Source: Streptomyces sp. Alt3
GTDB taxonomy: Bacteria > Actinomycetota > Actinomycetes > Streptomycetales > Streptomycetaceae
Assembly: GCF_030719215.1 (NCBI RefSeq)
Contig: NZ_CP120983.1
Location: 5,766,001 to 5,830,000, forward strand
Reading direction: 5' to 3'
DNA: 64,000 bases
Part shown: positions 53,814 to 62,972 of the stretch, one piece after another
Position numbering within the stretch: the first letter of the stretch is position 1
Layout of the letters: each line of letters opens with the position of its first letter
Program-made: the position numbers and the translations under genes
Notes under the pieces: model-generated
Told to the model about the DNA's origin: nothing
Database searches by the model: none
The model's input: only the letters and a program-made list of their open reading frames with translations

Positions 53814-53972
53814 ACCGCAAGTCAAGGGCGGAGGGGGAGGGCGGGGCACGGCGGGTTGAGCCATCCGGGTGGACGGCACACGGCAGTTCTCCCTAGGGAA
53901 GACGCACTCCGGGCGGCCCCCCGGAGCCCGTCCGGAGGCCGTTTCGGGTCCCCGGCTGGGAGAATCACGGGT

Positions 53973-54404
53973 ATGGACCGGTTGGACAGAGAGATCCTCG
54001 GCATTCTCCAGGAGGACGCCCGGATCTCGTACCGCGATCTGGGCGTACGCGTCGGGCTCAGCGCCAACGCGGCGGGCGACCGCGTGCGCCGTATGCGCCG
54101 CGACGGGGTGATCCGCGGCTTCACGGTCATCGTCGACCCCGCCGCCGACACCCGTTCGGGCCTCGTCGTCTTCATCGACGTCTCGTTGCGCCTCGACACG
54201 ACGAACGAGGAGTTCGAGCGCTCGGTGCTGACCCTGCCCGGCATCACCGAGGTGGTGCACGTGACGGGCGGCCACGACTACCTCGTACGCGCCACGGCGG
54301 CCGACCCCGGCTCCCTGGACACACTGCTGCGGCGGCTGAAGAAGGACGCGGGCGTGGCCCACTCCAACACCCGGATCGCACTCAGAGCGGCGCCTGCCAG
54401 ATGA
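53973..54404 (+). CDS. Lrp/AsnC-family regulator
   Basis: 143 residues. The N-terminal winged HTH ('LDREILGILQEDARISYRDL', then 'SANAAGDRVRRMRRDGVIRG') is followed by the RAM effector-binding domain ('VVHVTGGHDYLVRATAADPG'). It probably responds to an amino acid and controls nearby genes, perhaps the divergent porter. Its last 23 bases overlap the 3' end of the convergent histidine kinase gene. Confidence 0.93.
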   Translation: MDRLDREILGILQEDARISYRDLGVRVGLSANAAGDRVRRMRRDGVIRGFTVIVDPAADTRSGLVVFIDVSLRLDTTNEEFERSVLTLPGITEVVHVTGGHDYLVRATAADPGSLDTLLRRLKKDAGVAHSNTRIALRAAPAR

Positions 54405-55884
54405 CGGTCGACGACCGGTCGCCGTCCTCGGCGCGCCCGTCGTCGGCGACCACGAGCCTCACCGCCGCACGCCCGTCGGGCAGCCGCGCCGTCGCGTCCA
54501 CCTCCACCTCGACGGCCGACACCCCCTCCCGCCGGTGCGCGCCGGCCAGGGCCCCGCGCAGCACGTCGAGCAGTTCGCCGTCCACCGGCTCCGTCACCAG
54601 GGCGTCCACCGCCCCGGTGAACTGCACCGACGGCTGGAATCCGAGTACCGCCGCCGCGCCGCCCGTCTCCCTCAGGACCCGGCCTCGGAAGGTCGTGGGC
54701 GCCTCCGCCGGCGGTTGCTGGAGCGCGAAGATCGCGGTCCTGACCTCCTGGATGGTGGAGTCCAGCTCGTCGACCGCGTGCCCGAGCAGCTCGGCGGTCT
54801 CCGTGTCCCCGGCCAGATCCCCACGACGCGTCGACTCCAGCATCATCTCCGTCGCGAACAGCCGCTGTACGACGAGATCGTGCAGGTCACGGGCGATGCG
54901 GTCACGGTCCTCGTAGACCGCCAGCTGCTCCCTGTAGTGCTGGGCGTCCGCCATCACCAGGGCGAGCGCGGCCTGGGAGGCGAACTGGGAGGCGAGCAGC
55001 CGGTCCATCGCGGTGTACGGAGCGCCACCGCGTCTCCGGGGGAGGGCGAGCGTGCCGATGAGCCGGCCTCCGCTCTGCAGCGGCAGCATCATGCTGGGGC
55101 CGTACCGGGACCGTACCGCGGTCGTCATCCGTTCGTCCGTCGCCGAGTCCTCGATGAAGACCTCCTCACCGCCCAGCAGCTGGACGAGGACGGGGGAGCC
55201 CGGCTCGATGGCCGTGCCCACGATGCCCGCCGGATCGTCGAGGGTGGAGGCGGCGACGATCTCCATCCCGCCTTCCGGGGTCGGCAGGAGGATCACCCCG
55301 GCCGCCGCCCCGGCCAGCACCCTGGCCCGCTCGGCGACCGTCGTCAGGGCGTCCGTCGTACCCGCCCCGGTCAGCAGCGCCCGGGTGACCGCGGACGCTC
55401 CCTCGATCCAGTGCTCCCGCCGCCTCGCCGCCTCGTACAGGTGGGCGCCGCCGATCGCCGCGGCCGCCTGGGAGGCCAGCAGCCGCAGCAGCGCCAGTTC
55501 GGTGTCGGTGAATCTGCCCGGTTCCTCCGCGGTGAGACAGAGACTGCCGAGCACCTCGGTGTGGACCCGGACCGGCGCGCCCAGGAAGGAACGCGCAAGG
55601 AGGGGAGCCGGCACCTCCCGGGGCCGCGGCCCCGCCGTCAGATCGTCGACGCGGACGGCCCGCGCATCGCCCACGAGCGCCCCGAGAACCCCGGTGCGCC
55701 CGTCCAGGAGTGGGCCGGCGGCGCGTCGTTCGTCGTCGGACATCCCGGCGGTGAAGAGGTCCGTGACCCGGCGGTCCCCCTCGTGGAAGAGGGCCAGGGC
55801 GCCGTGGCGCGCACCGGCCAGCGCCGTGGCGGTGTCCACGATGCGCTGGAGGGTGGTCCGCAGGTCGAGGCCCGTCCCGGCCAC
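54382..55884 (-). CDS. GAF-GAF sensor kinase (DevS/DosS-like) with shortened ATPase domain
   Basis: 500 residues: GAF 1 (about 5-150), GAF 2 (about 165-315), a HisKA_3 helix pair with H335 in 'RDRIARDLHDLVVQRLFAT', and a C-terminal ATPase-like region. The last part contains only 'VRLVVADDGRAEDGD' and then stops, without the expected DNGxG plus G-rich ATP-lid sequence, so kinase activity is doubtful. It lies 18 bp downstream of the MreB-like gene on the same strand. No response-regulator gene is adjacent. GTG start at 55884. Overlaps the Lrp gene tail-to-tail by 23 nt. Confidence 0.87.
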   Translation of the reverse strand: MAGTGLDLRTTLQRIVDTATALAGARHGALALFHEGDRRVTDLFTAGMSDDERRAAGPLLDGRTGVLGALVGDARAVRVDDLTAGPRPREVPAPLLARSFLGAPVRVHTEVLGSLCLTAEEPGRFTDTELALLRLLASQAAAAIGGAHLYEAARRREHWIEGASAVTRALLTGAGTTDALTTVAERARVLAGAAAGVILLPTPEGGMEIVAASTLDDPAGIVGTAIEPGSPVLVQLLGGEEVFIEDSATDERMTTAVRSRYGPSMMLPLQSGGRLIGTLALPRRRGGAPYTAMDRLLASQFASQAALALVMADAQHYREQLAVYEDRDRIARDLHDLVVQRLFATEMMLESTRRGDLAGDTETAELLGHAVDELDSTIQEVRTAIFALQQPPAEAPTTFRGRVLRETGGAAAVLGFQPSVQFTGAVDALVTEPVDGELLDVLRGALAGAHRREGVSAVEVEVDATARLPDGRAAVRLVVADDGRAEDGDRSSTVIWQAPL

Positions 55885-55902
55885 CGGTGAGCGCTCCGGC
55901 TC

Positions 55903-56940
55903 TCAGCCCGCGACCGGGGCGAGGGACAGAGGCTGGACCGTGCCGTCCAGCATCGCGCCCAGCCCCAGTACGGAGCAGACGTCCGGCCGTTCGGCGATGT
56001 TCACCGGCACGCCCGTCGCCTCGCGCAGCATCTGGTCGAACCCCGGCAGCAGGGCGCTCCCGCCGACCATCATGATCCCGGACTCCGCGATGTCGGCCAC
56101 CAGGTCGGGCGGGCAGTCGCGCAGCACCTTGCCCAGCCCGTCGAGCACGGCGGTGAGCGGGGCGTGGATCGCCTGGCGCACGGCGGCGGTGTCGACCTGC
56201 ACCGAACGGGCCAGGCCGGTGGCCACGTCCCGCCCGTGGATCTCCGTCACCGCGGGACCGTTGAGCGTGAGGCCGTTGCCCCGGAGCGCCAGTTGCAGGG
56301 GGCGCACCGACTGGCTGGGCAGCATCAGCTGGTGGTGCTGGCGCAGGTGCTGGATGACCGCGTTGTCGATGGCCTCGCCGCCGACCGGGACGCGTACGGC
56401 GGTCACGATCGAGCCGAGCGAGAGCACGGCGATCTGAGTGGTCGCAGCCCCGCACACCATGATCATGGTGGCGGTCGGCTGCTCGACCGGAAGCCCGCAG
56501 CCGAGGGCCGCCGCGATCAGGGTGTCCACCAGTTCCACCCGCCGGGCCCCGAGCCCCACGAGGGTCTCCACGGTCGCCCGCTGGGCCAGCGGATCGGCGT
56601 CGTGCGGGGTGCAGGCGGCGGCCCGCAGCCGGGGCTTGCGGCGCAGCTGGCGGCGGAGCTTCTCACCGAGCAGGTGGCGCAGCATGCGCTGCGCCATGTC
56701 GATGTCGACGACGGTCCCGCCGGAGACCGGGCGGGCCACCCGGATGTAGGCGGGCGTACGGCCCGTCATCTGTTCGGCGAGCGCGCCGACCGCGATGAGC
56801 GAGCCGGTACGCGTGTTCACGGCGGCGACACTGGGCTCGTCGACGACGAGACCCACTCCCTTGACGTACACGCGGGTCCTCGCGGCCCCGAGGTCGACGG
56901 CGATGTGGCAACGGCGCAACTGTTCGAGACTGACGGTCAC
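55903..56940 (-). CDS. MreB/Mbl-like actin-family protein
   Basis: 345 residues with the actin-fold phosphate loops ('HIAVDLGAARTRVYVKGVGL' and 'TIMMVCGAATTQIAVLS'-type second loop near residues 155-175, written here approximately) and the C-terminal 'ESGIMMVGGSALLPGFDQML'. It is divergent from typical MreB and is encoded away from mreCD, so it is probably a streptomycete paralogue (Mbl-like) linked to spore-wall or envelope processes. The GTG at 56940 has GGGAG about 8 nt upstream. First gene of a two-gene operon with the GAF kinase. Confidence 0.85.
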   Translation of the reverse strand: MTVSLEQLRRCHIAVDLGAARTRVYVKGVGLVVDEPSVAAVNTRTGSLIAVGALAEQMTGRTPAYIRVARPVSGGTVVDIDMAQRMLRHLLGEKLRRQLRRKPRLRAAACTPHDADPLAQRATVETLVGLGARRVELVDTLIAAALGCGLPVEQPTATMIMVCGAATTQIAVLSLGSIVTAVRVPVGGEAIDNAVIQHLRQHHQLMLPSQSVRPLQLALRGNGLTLNGPAVTEIHGRDVATGLARSVQVDTAAVRQAIHAPLTAVLDGLGKVLRDCPPDLVADIAESGIMMVGGSALLPGFDQMLREATGVPVNIAERPDVCSVLGLGAMLDGTVQPLSLAPVAG

Positions 56941-57073
56941 GGCAAGGTCTCCCGAGAGCGCTGGCGGCGGGCACCGGCGGCAGCCGGTCCTCCTTGCATC
57001 GTCAGGCCGTGGCGGGGGAGACGCGCGCTGAGTGGGCCGTAGGAGGGACCCCGAGCTGACGGCGCGACAGATG

Positions 57074-57646
57074 TCAGGCGGAGCCCGGCAGCAGTCGCTG
57101 GAACAGCCCCCAGGTGAACTCCGCGACGCAGGGCCTCCCGCCGGCCGGGTCGGTGAACGCCAGCGCCCAGCGGGTCGGTGCGCTGCCCTCCATGGGGCGC
57201 ACCGGGGCGAAGGCCCTGGCCACCTCGTCCACGGTGCAGGACCACGGGCGCAGGTCGGCGGCGGTGCGCGGCTCGGGACCCGCCGAACCAGGGGCGCGGA
57301 CCAGCCATTCGTTCCACACGGCTCCACCGGGGCCCGTCATCACCTCGAAGCGCAGGTCCGGCCAGAGCGGCAGCGGCCACAGCAGCGCGTCGCACTCCAG
57401 GTCGCCGACCTTCCGGCGTACGGACGACTCGGGCTCGCCCAGCACCGAGCGGTAGCGGCGCAGCGCCCCCCGGCCGCGCGGGGCGCGCAGCATCGCCTGC
57501 CAGCGGCGGTTCGCCTCCCGCATCTCGGCGAGCGACGCACTCAGTTCATGACGGGCTTCCTCCACCAGGTCCGGCTGGTGGTCGGCCATCCGGCGCAGCA
57601 GGACGAGCTGGAACTGGAGAGGCCCGAACGGGGCGGGAGCGGTCAT
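57074..57646 (-). CDS. Conserved streptomycete hypothetical protein
   Basis: 190 residues starting 'MTAPAPFGPLQFQLVLLRRM', with an amphipathic helical N-terminal half and a mixed C-terminal half. No domain recognised. Soluble, no signal peptide. Stands alone between the MreB-like gene and a divergent SCO2400-type gene. The ATG at 57646 is the natural start; longer frames upstream run through the neighbouring gene. Confidence 0.7.
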   Translation of the reverse strand: MTAPAPFGPLQFQLVLLRRMADHQPDLVEEARHELSASLAEMREANRRWQAMLRAPRGRGALRRYRSVLGEPESSVRRKVGDLECDALLWPLPLWPDLRFEVMTGPGGAVWNEWLVRAPGSAGPEPRTAADLRPWSCTVDEVARAFAPVRPMEGSAPTRWALAFTDPAGGRPCVAEFTWGLFQRLLPGSA

Positions 57647-57754
57647 GGGACCCATCCTGCCGCCTGCCACGCGCGAGGTAGGGCGCGCACCGGAGTCCCG
57701 GATTCCACACAGGATCCTCACCTGTGTGCCTTCCTGCGGCGTTCCTCGCCCGTC

Positions 57755-57760
57755 TAGTCT
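57755..57760 (+). promoter_or_regulatory. -10 box of a probable leaderless SCO2400-family transcript
   Basis: TAGTCT at 57755-57760 lies 9 nt before the ATG at 57770 with no Shine-Dalgarno in between. Confidence 0.45.
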
Positions 57761-57769
57761 GCGGGCGCG

Positions 57770-58471
57770 ATGGATTACTGCCACCCCTGCCAACGGCACC
57801 TCAACGGGGCGCTCGCCTGCGCCGGTTGCGGGACCCCCGCCGACGCACTGGCCCCCTATGCCGTCGTCGCCGACCGCCCCGGCCGTGACGCGGAGCCCGC
57901 CGGAGAGACCACGGAAGTCCCCGAGGTCACCGGTCGCCGGCGCCGTGCCCGGGACGACACCCGGCGGCGCGGCCGCCGTGCGCACCGCCGGCGTGGCCGC
58001 GCTCTGCTCCTGACGGCGGTGGGCGTGGTGCTCGCGCTGGGCGCGCTGAGCCTGGCCGAGCTGGCCATGGAGCCCGGGGGTGACAGCGGCGCCTCGGAGT
58101 ACGTGAGCGAGGCGACGTCCGCGGCCACGGAGCCCGTTCCTTCGGCCTCGTCGAGCACGGAGCCCGACGGGCCCGGTCCGGTGGACGCACCCACCGTGGT
58201 TCCGGTCACCGATTCCCACTCCGCGACGGCCGCGGACGGTGCCGCCGGTGACGGGACGACGACCGGGGCCACACCTGGGACTCCCGCGCCCCCGGAGACC
58301 TCGGCCCCCACGTCGGCGGCCGCGACGCCGGATCCGGACGTGACCGGAGCGCCGGCCGAGCCGACGGACCCGGACACGCCGTCGGCGGACCCCACGCAGC
58401 CGGAGCCCTCCGACGAACCCACGCCCACGCCGTCGCCCACCGAGACCTGCCGATGGTGGATCTTCTGCTGA
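57770..58471 (+). CDS. SCO2400-family zinc-ribbon membrane protein
   Basis: 233 residues. The N-terminal zinc ribbon (C4-x2-C7, C17-x2-C20) is followed by a very basic stretch (about 55-80), one membrane span ('LLLTAVGVVLALGALSLAEL'), a long Pro/Thr/Ser/Asp-rich region and a short C-terminal 'CRWWIFC'. This matches the SCO2400 family known only from streptomycetes. The ribbon would be cytoplasmic and the low-complexity part outside. Function unknown. Confidence 0.8.
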   Translation: MDYCHPCQRHLNGALACAGCGTPADALAPYAVVADRPGRDAEPAGETTEVPEVTGRRRRARDDTRRRGRRAHRRRGRALLLTAVGVVLALGALSLAELAMEPGGDSGASEYVSEATSAATEPVPSASSSTEPDGPGPVDAPTVVPVTDSHSATAADGAAGDGTTTGATPGTPAPPETSAPTSAAATPDPDVTGAPAEPTDPDTPSADPTQPEPSDEPTPTPSPTETCRWWIFC

Positions 58472-58500
58472 CCCTGGGCCGACCCGGAGCCGGCCCAGGG
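58472..58500. terminator. Bidirectional terminator
   Basis: Arms CCCTGGGCC (58472-58480) and GGCCCAGGG (58492-58500), 11-base loop, between convergent SCO2400-type and marR genes. Confidence 0.7.
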
Positions 58501-58533
58501 CCGACGCGGGGCTGACCCGGGCCGGCGCCCCGG

Positions 58534-58968
58534 CTAGGCGGCGTCCTCGCCGAGCATCCGGCGCAGCAGGTCGCGCAGCACCGTGCGCTCCGCCTCCGAC
58601 AGCTCGGCGAGCGGCTCCCGCGCGAAGTCCAGCGCGTCCCGGAGCTGCTCGGCGGTCCGGATGCCCTCCTCCGTCGGGGCGGCGAGCTTCACCCGCCGGT
58701 CGGCCGGGTCCGGGCGGCGTTCGACCAGGCCGCGGAGCTCCAGCCGGTCGACTATGCCAGTGATGTTGGACGGTTCGCACTTCAGCTTCCGGGCGACCTT
58801 GCGCATGGGCATCGGCTGCAGCGAGAGCAGCCCGAGCACCCTGGCCTGTGCGCCGGTCAGCGCGTGCGTGGCCGCCGCCCGGTCGTACTCCTCGTGGTAG
58901 CGCGCCACGACTCCGCCGATGAGCTGGATGACGTCGAGGGTGAGGGGGTCGGTGTGCGAGGAGGCCAT
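58534..58968 (-). CDS. MarR-family regulator
   Basis: 144 residues with the MarR winged helix ('MPMRKVARKLKCEPSNITGI', then 'VDRLELRGLVERRPDPADRR'). ATG 58968 is preferred over an upstream in-frame start because the conserved N-terminus begins there. It is divergent from an MDR oxidoreductase across 113 bp that carry an AT-rich dyad (58988-58999), so it most likely represses that gene and itself. It could also respond to oxidants, given Ohr nearby. Confidence 0.9.
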   Translation of the reverse strand: MASSHTDPLTLDVIQLIGGVVARYHEEYDRAAATHALTGAQARVLGLLSLQPMPMRKVARKLKCEPSNITGIVDRLELRGLVERRPDPADRRVKLAAPTEEGIRTAEQLRDALDFAREPLAELSEAERTVLRDLLRRMLGEDAA

Positions 58969-58982
58969 GACACCCAGGGTAC

Positions 58983-59010
58983 CCAATTACTTGACAAGGT
59001 GAAATATCTG
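58983..59010. promoter_or_regulatory. Putative MarR operator between divergent genes
   Basis: AT-rich island in GC-rich DNA containing the imperfect dyad ACTTG-A-CAAGG flanked by ATT/AAAT. TTGACA here also resembles a -35 for the oxidoreductase gene. Confidence 0.5.
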
Positions 59011-59081
59011 GACGCATGGTTGTTTCACGTCCTGAAGCTTTTTCGCTTCCCCCCGTACGACGTCGAGGAGAACCCGAGCCC

Positions 59082-60101
<1,020 letters not shown>

Positions 60102-60110
60102 CACGCCCCC

Positions 60111-60161
60111 GGCCCGGCCCGTGACCGTCGCGCGACCCCCGCGACGCTCACGGGCCGGGCC
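60111..60161. terminator. Terminator after the MDR oxidoreductase
   Basis: 14-base arm GGCCCGGCCCGTGA at 60111-60124 pairs with 60148-60161. It is bidirectional, since the next gene is convergent. Confidence 0.75.
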
Positions 60162-60182
60162 GTCGTCGGTCTCGGTCGCCCG

Positions 60183-60656
60183 TCACCGTGCCGGGCGGTC
60201 CGACGGCGGCCACACGTACGGCAGGTCGGGCGGCACGTCCGGGAACAGCGGGCGGTAGTACGCCGGGTCCTTGCGCACGAGCGCGGAACGGTGACTCAGG
60301 TGCAGCCCCTCGTCACCCACCCACGGGGGCAGCTCCCGCGCCTGTGCGAGTTCCGCGGCCGTGCGGACGGTGGTGCGCCCGAGCGACCCGGCGAGGTCCG
60401 CGCGCAGGGTCGTCGCGCAGGTGTCCGCCCTGCCCCCGGCGGTCCACACGGCGCACACGTCCAGGCCGTACCGCACGAGCGCCTCCTCGTACCCGGCCCA
60501 CATCCGGACCGCGGGGTGGTGGCGCCAGCCGTAACCGGGGACCGTGAGCCCGCGCAGCACCTGGATCGCCTCCACCCGCTGCTTGCCCAGTCTGCGCGGG
60601 TCCAGCGCGGCGGCGCTCCCGCTGAAATCGGCGTACGGCAGGAATGTCTGCATCAT
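60183..60656 (-). CDS. MSMEG_6728-family protein
   Basis: 157 residues starting 'MMQTFLPYADFSGSAAALDP' followed by 'RRLGKQRVEAIQVLRGL' and 'GWRHHPAVRMWAGYEEAL', the pattern of the small conserved MSMEG_6728 family, related in fold to pyrimidine-dimer DNA glycosylases. Activity not established. Start is ATG 60656 or 60653. Divergent from ohr. Confidence 0.75.
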   Translation of the reverse strand: MMQTFLPYADFSGSAAALDPRRLGKQRVEAIQVLRGLTVPGYGWRHHPAVRMWAGYEEALVRYGLDVCAVWTAGGRADTCATTLRADLAGSLGRTTVRTAAELAQARELPPWVGDEGLHLSHRSALVRKDPAYYRPLFPDVPPDLPYVWPPSDRPAR

Positions 60657-60778
60657 CCATCCCTATCCCATGTGCGCCCGCGACGGTCCCGCCCGCGCGC
60701 CGTCACCCGTTAGGCTCGGCCCAGGCCGTCGCGGTCGTGGGCGCGAGCCGCGGCGCATCAGCAGGAGGAATCACCGGT

Positions 60779-61207
60779 ATGACCATCCAACACATAGACG
60801 TGGCCTACACCGCCGTCGCCACCGCGGAGAACGGCCGTGACGGCCGGGTCTCCACCGACGACGGCAAGCTCGACGTCGTCGTCAACCCGCCGAAGGAGAT
60901 GGGTGGCAGCGGCGCGGGGACCAACCCCGAGCAGCTCTTCGCGGCCGGCTACAGCGCCTGCTTCCAGGGCGCGCTCGGCGTGGTCGCCCGCCAGGAGAAG
61001 GCCGACATCACCGGTTCGACGGTGACAGCGTCGGTCTCCATCGGCAGGACCGAGGCGGGTGGCTTCGGCCTGGAGGTCGCGATCAGCGCCTCCATCCCGA
61101 ACGTCGACACGGCCACCGCCCAGGCGCTCGTCGAGAAGGCGCACCAGGTGTGCCCGTACTCGAACGCCACCCGGGGCAACGTCAAGGTCGAGCTGTCGGC
61201 CGGCTGA
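60779..61207 (+). CDS. ohr: Organic hydroperoxide resistance protein (Ohr, OsmC family)
   Basis: 142 residues with both peroxidatic and resolving cysteines, Cys61 ('GYSACFQGAL') and Cys125 ('HQVCPYSNATRGN'), the Ohr signature. It reduces organic and lipid hydroperoxides using lipoylated protein electrons. ATG 60779 follows AGGAGGA. A TAGGCT box at 60711-60716 is a candidate -10. No OhrR gene is adjacent; the MarR gene at 58.5 kb is the nearest candidate regulator. Confidence 0.95.
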   Translation: MTIQHIDVAYTAVATAENGRDGRVSTDDGKLDVVVNPPKEMGGSGAGTNPEQLFAAGYSACFQGALGVVARQEKADITGSTVTASVSIGRTEAGGFGLEVAISASIPNVDTATAQALVEKAHQVCPYSNATRGNVKVELSAG

Positions 61208-61229
61208 GTCCCGGCTGCACGCGTACGTC

Positions 61230-61265
61230 CGAGGGCCGCATTCCTTCACGGGGATGCGGCCCTCG
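61230..61265 (+). terminator. Terminator after ohr
   Basis: 12-base arms CGAGGGCCGCAT (61230-61241) and ATGCGGCCCTCG (61254-61265) with a 12-base loop, 22 nt after the stop. Confidence 0.8.
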
Positions 61266-61310
61266 GTCGTGTGCGGCGGTCCCGCATCCGTAGGAGCGCG
61301 CGCAAGGGCA

Positions 61311-61340
61311 TTGACTGCCACGGAGGTTGAACTTTACGGT
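61311..61340 (+). promoter_or_regulatory. Candidate promoter of the GH51 gene
   Basis: TTGACT (61311-61316), an 18-base spacer and TACGGT (61335-61340) match the consensus -35/TANNNT -10 of the housekeeping sigma factor, 50 bp upstream of the start. The downstream leader holds GTTCGA...TCGAAC half-sites that could bind a LacI-type sugar repressor. Confidence 0.5.
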
Positions 61341-61390
61341 CCGTTCGAGTTCACGATCAGCATCCGAAATATCGAACGAGTAAGGAAGCC

Positions 61391-62908
61391 ATGACTCGCA
61401 CCGCGCGCTTCACCCTCGACCCGGCCTTCACCGTCGGCGATGTCGACCCCCGGCTCTTCGGCTCCTTCGTCGAGCACCTCGGCCGCTGCGTCTACGACGG
61501 CATCTTCGAACCCGGCCATCCGTCGGCGGACGAGGCCGGCCTGCGCACCGACGTCCTGGAGCTCGTCCGCGAACTCGGCGTCACCGCCATCCGCTACCCC
61601 GGCGGCAACTTCGTCTCCGGCTACCGCTGGGAGGACAGCGTCGGCCCCGCCGACGAGCGCCCCCGCCGCCTCGACCTCGCCTGGCGCTCAACCGAGACGA
61701 ATCGTTTCGGCCTCTCCGAGTACATCGACTTCCTCCGGAAGGTCGGCCCGCAGGCCGAACCGATGCTCGCGGTCAACCTCGGCACCCGCGGCGTCCAGGA
61801 GGCCATCCAGCTCCAGGAGTACGCCAACCACCCGTCCGGCACCGAGCTCTCCGACCGCCGCGTCGGCCACGGCGACAAGGACCCCTTCGGCATCAAGCTG
61901 TGGTGTCTGGGCAACGAGATGGACGGCCCGTGGCAGACCGGGCACAAGACCGCCGAGGAGTACGGGCGGCTCGCGGCCGAGACGGCCCGCGCGATGCGGC
62001 AGATCGACCCGTCCGTCCAGCTCGTCGCCTGCGGGTCCTCCAGCCGCGCCATGCCGACGTTCGCGGCATGGGAGGCGACGGTCCTCGCCGAGACCTACGA
62101 CCTCGTCGACTACGTCTCGCTGCACGCCTACTACGAGGAGACCGACGGCGACCGTGACTCCTTCCTCGCCTCGGCCGTCGACATGGAGTCCTTCATCGAG
62201 AGCGTCGTCGCGACCTGCGACCACGTGGGGGCACGCCTCAAGTCGCCGAAGAAGATCAACCTCTCCTTCGACGAGTGGAACGTCTGGTACATGAGCCGCT
62301 TCCAGAAGGACGCGGAGGAGAACCCGCTCGACTGGCCCGAGGCGCCCCGGCTGCTGGAGGACAACTACAGCGTCACCGACGCCGTCGTCTTCGGCAGCCT
62401 GATCGTCGCGCTGCTGCGCCACGCGGACCGGGTGACCGTCGCCTGCCTCGCCCAGCTGGTCAACGTGATCGCGCCGATCATGACCGAGCCCGGCGGGCCC
62501 GCCTGGCGGCAGACCACCTTCTTCCCCTTCGCCCAGGCCGCCCGGTACGGCCGGGGCCAGGTCCTGGACGTGAGGGTGGACTCGCCGACGTACGGGACGG
62601 CGAAGTACGGCGAGACGGACCTGCTGCACGCCACCGCCGTACGCGACCCGGAGACGGGCGCCGTCACCGTCTTCGCCGTCAACCGGAGCCAGGACTCCGC
62701 GCTGCCGCTCGAAGTCGCCCTGACGGGGCTGGACCTGGGCCGGGTCGTCGAGCACCAGGTCGTCGCGGACGCCGACCCCGAGGCCCGCAACACCCTCGCC
62801 GAGCCCGAGCGCGTGCTCCCGCATGCCGCCGAGGGCACGGAGCTGGCCGACGGCACCCTGAAGGCCGTCCTGGAGCCCCTGTCCTGGAACATGATCCGGC
62901 TGGCCTGA
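61391..62908 (+). CDS. Alpha-L-arabinofuranosidase, GH51
   Basis: 505 residues, full-length intracellular GH51 enzyme without a signal peptide. Catalytic acid/base Glu176 ('WCLGNEMDGPWQ') and nucleophile Glu295 ('LSFDEWNVWY') are both present, with the N-terminal 'FGSFVEHLGRCVYDGIFEPG' and 'IRYPGGNFVSGYRWED' typical of the family and a C-terminal beta-sandwich. It releases arabinose from arabinoxylan or arabinan oligosaccharides. ATG 61391 follows AAGGAAG. The convergent aldose 1-epimerase gene fits sugar use. Confidence 0.94.
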   Translation: MTRTARFTLDPAFTVGDVDPRLFGSFVEHLGRCVYDGIFEPGHPSADEAGLRTDVLELVRELGVTAIRYPGGNFVSGYRWEDSVGPADERPRRLDLAWRSTETNRFGLSEYIDFLRKVGPQAEPMLAVNLGTRGVQEAIQLQEYANHPSGTELSDRRVGHGDKDPFGIKLWCLGNEMDGPWQTGHKTAEEYGRLAAETARAMRQIDPSVQLVACGSSSRAMPTFAAWEATVLAETYDLVDYVSLHAYYEETDGDRDSFLASAVDMESFIESVVATCDHVGARLKSPKKINLSFDEWNVWYMSRFQKDAEENPLDWPEAPRLLEDNYSVTDAVVFGSLIVALLRHADRVTVACLAQLVNVIAPIMTEPGGPAWRQTTFFPFAQAARYGRGQVLDVRVDSPTYGTAKYGETDLLHATAVRDPETGAVTVFAVNRSQDSALPLEVALTGLDLGRVVEHQVVADADPEARNTLAEPERVLPHAAEGTELADGTLKAVLEPLSWNMIRLA

Positions 62909-62914
62909 CGACGG

Positions 62915-62954
62915 CGTACGGCGCCCTCCCCCGGCCGGGGGAGGGCGCCGTACG
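62915..62954. terminator. Bidirectional terminator, 20-bp arms without a spacer
   Basis: 62915-62954 is a perfect 40-bp palindrome (arm starts CGTACGGCGCC), 7 nt after the GH51 stop and between convergent genes. Confidence 0.85.
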
Positions 62955-62972
62955 TGTGCCGGGAGGGGCCGC

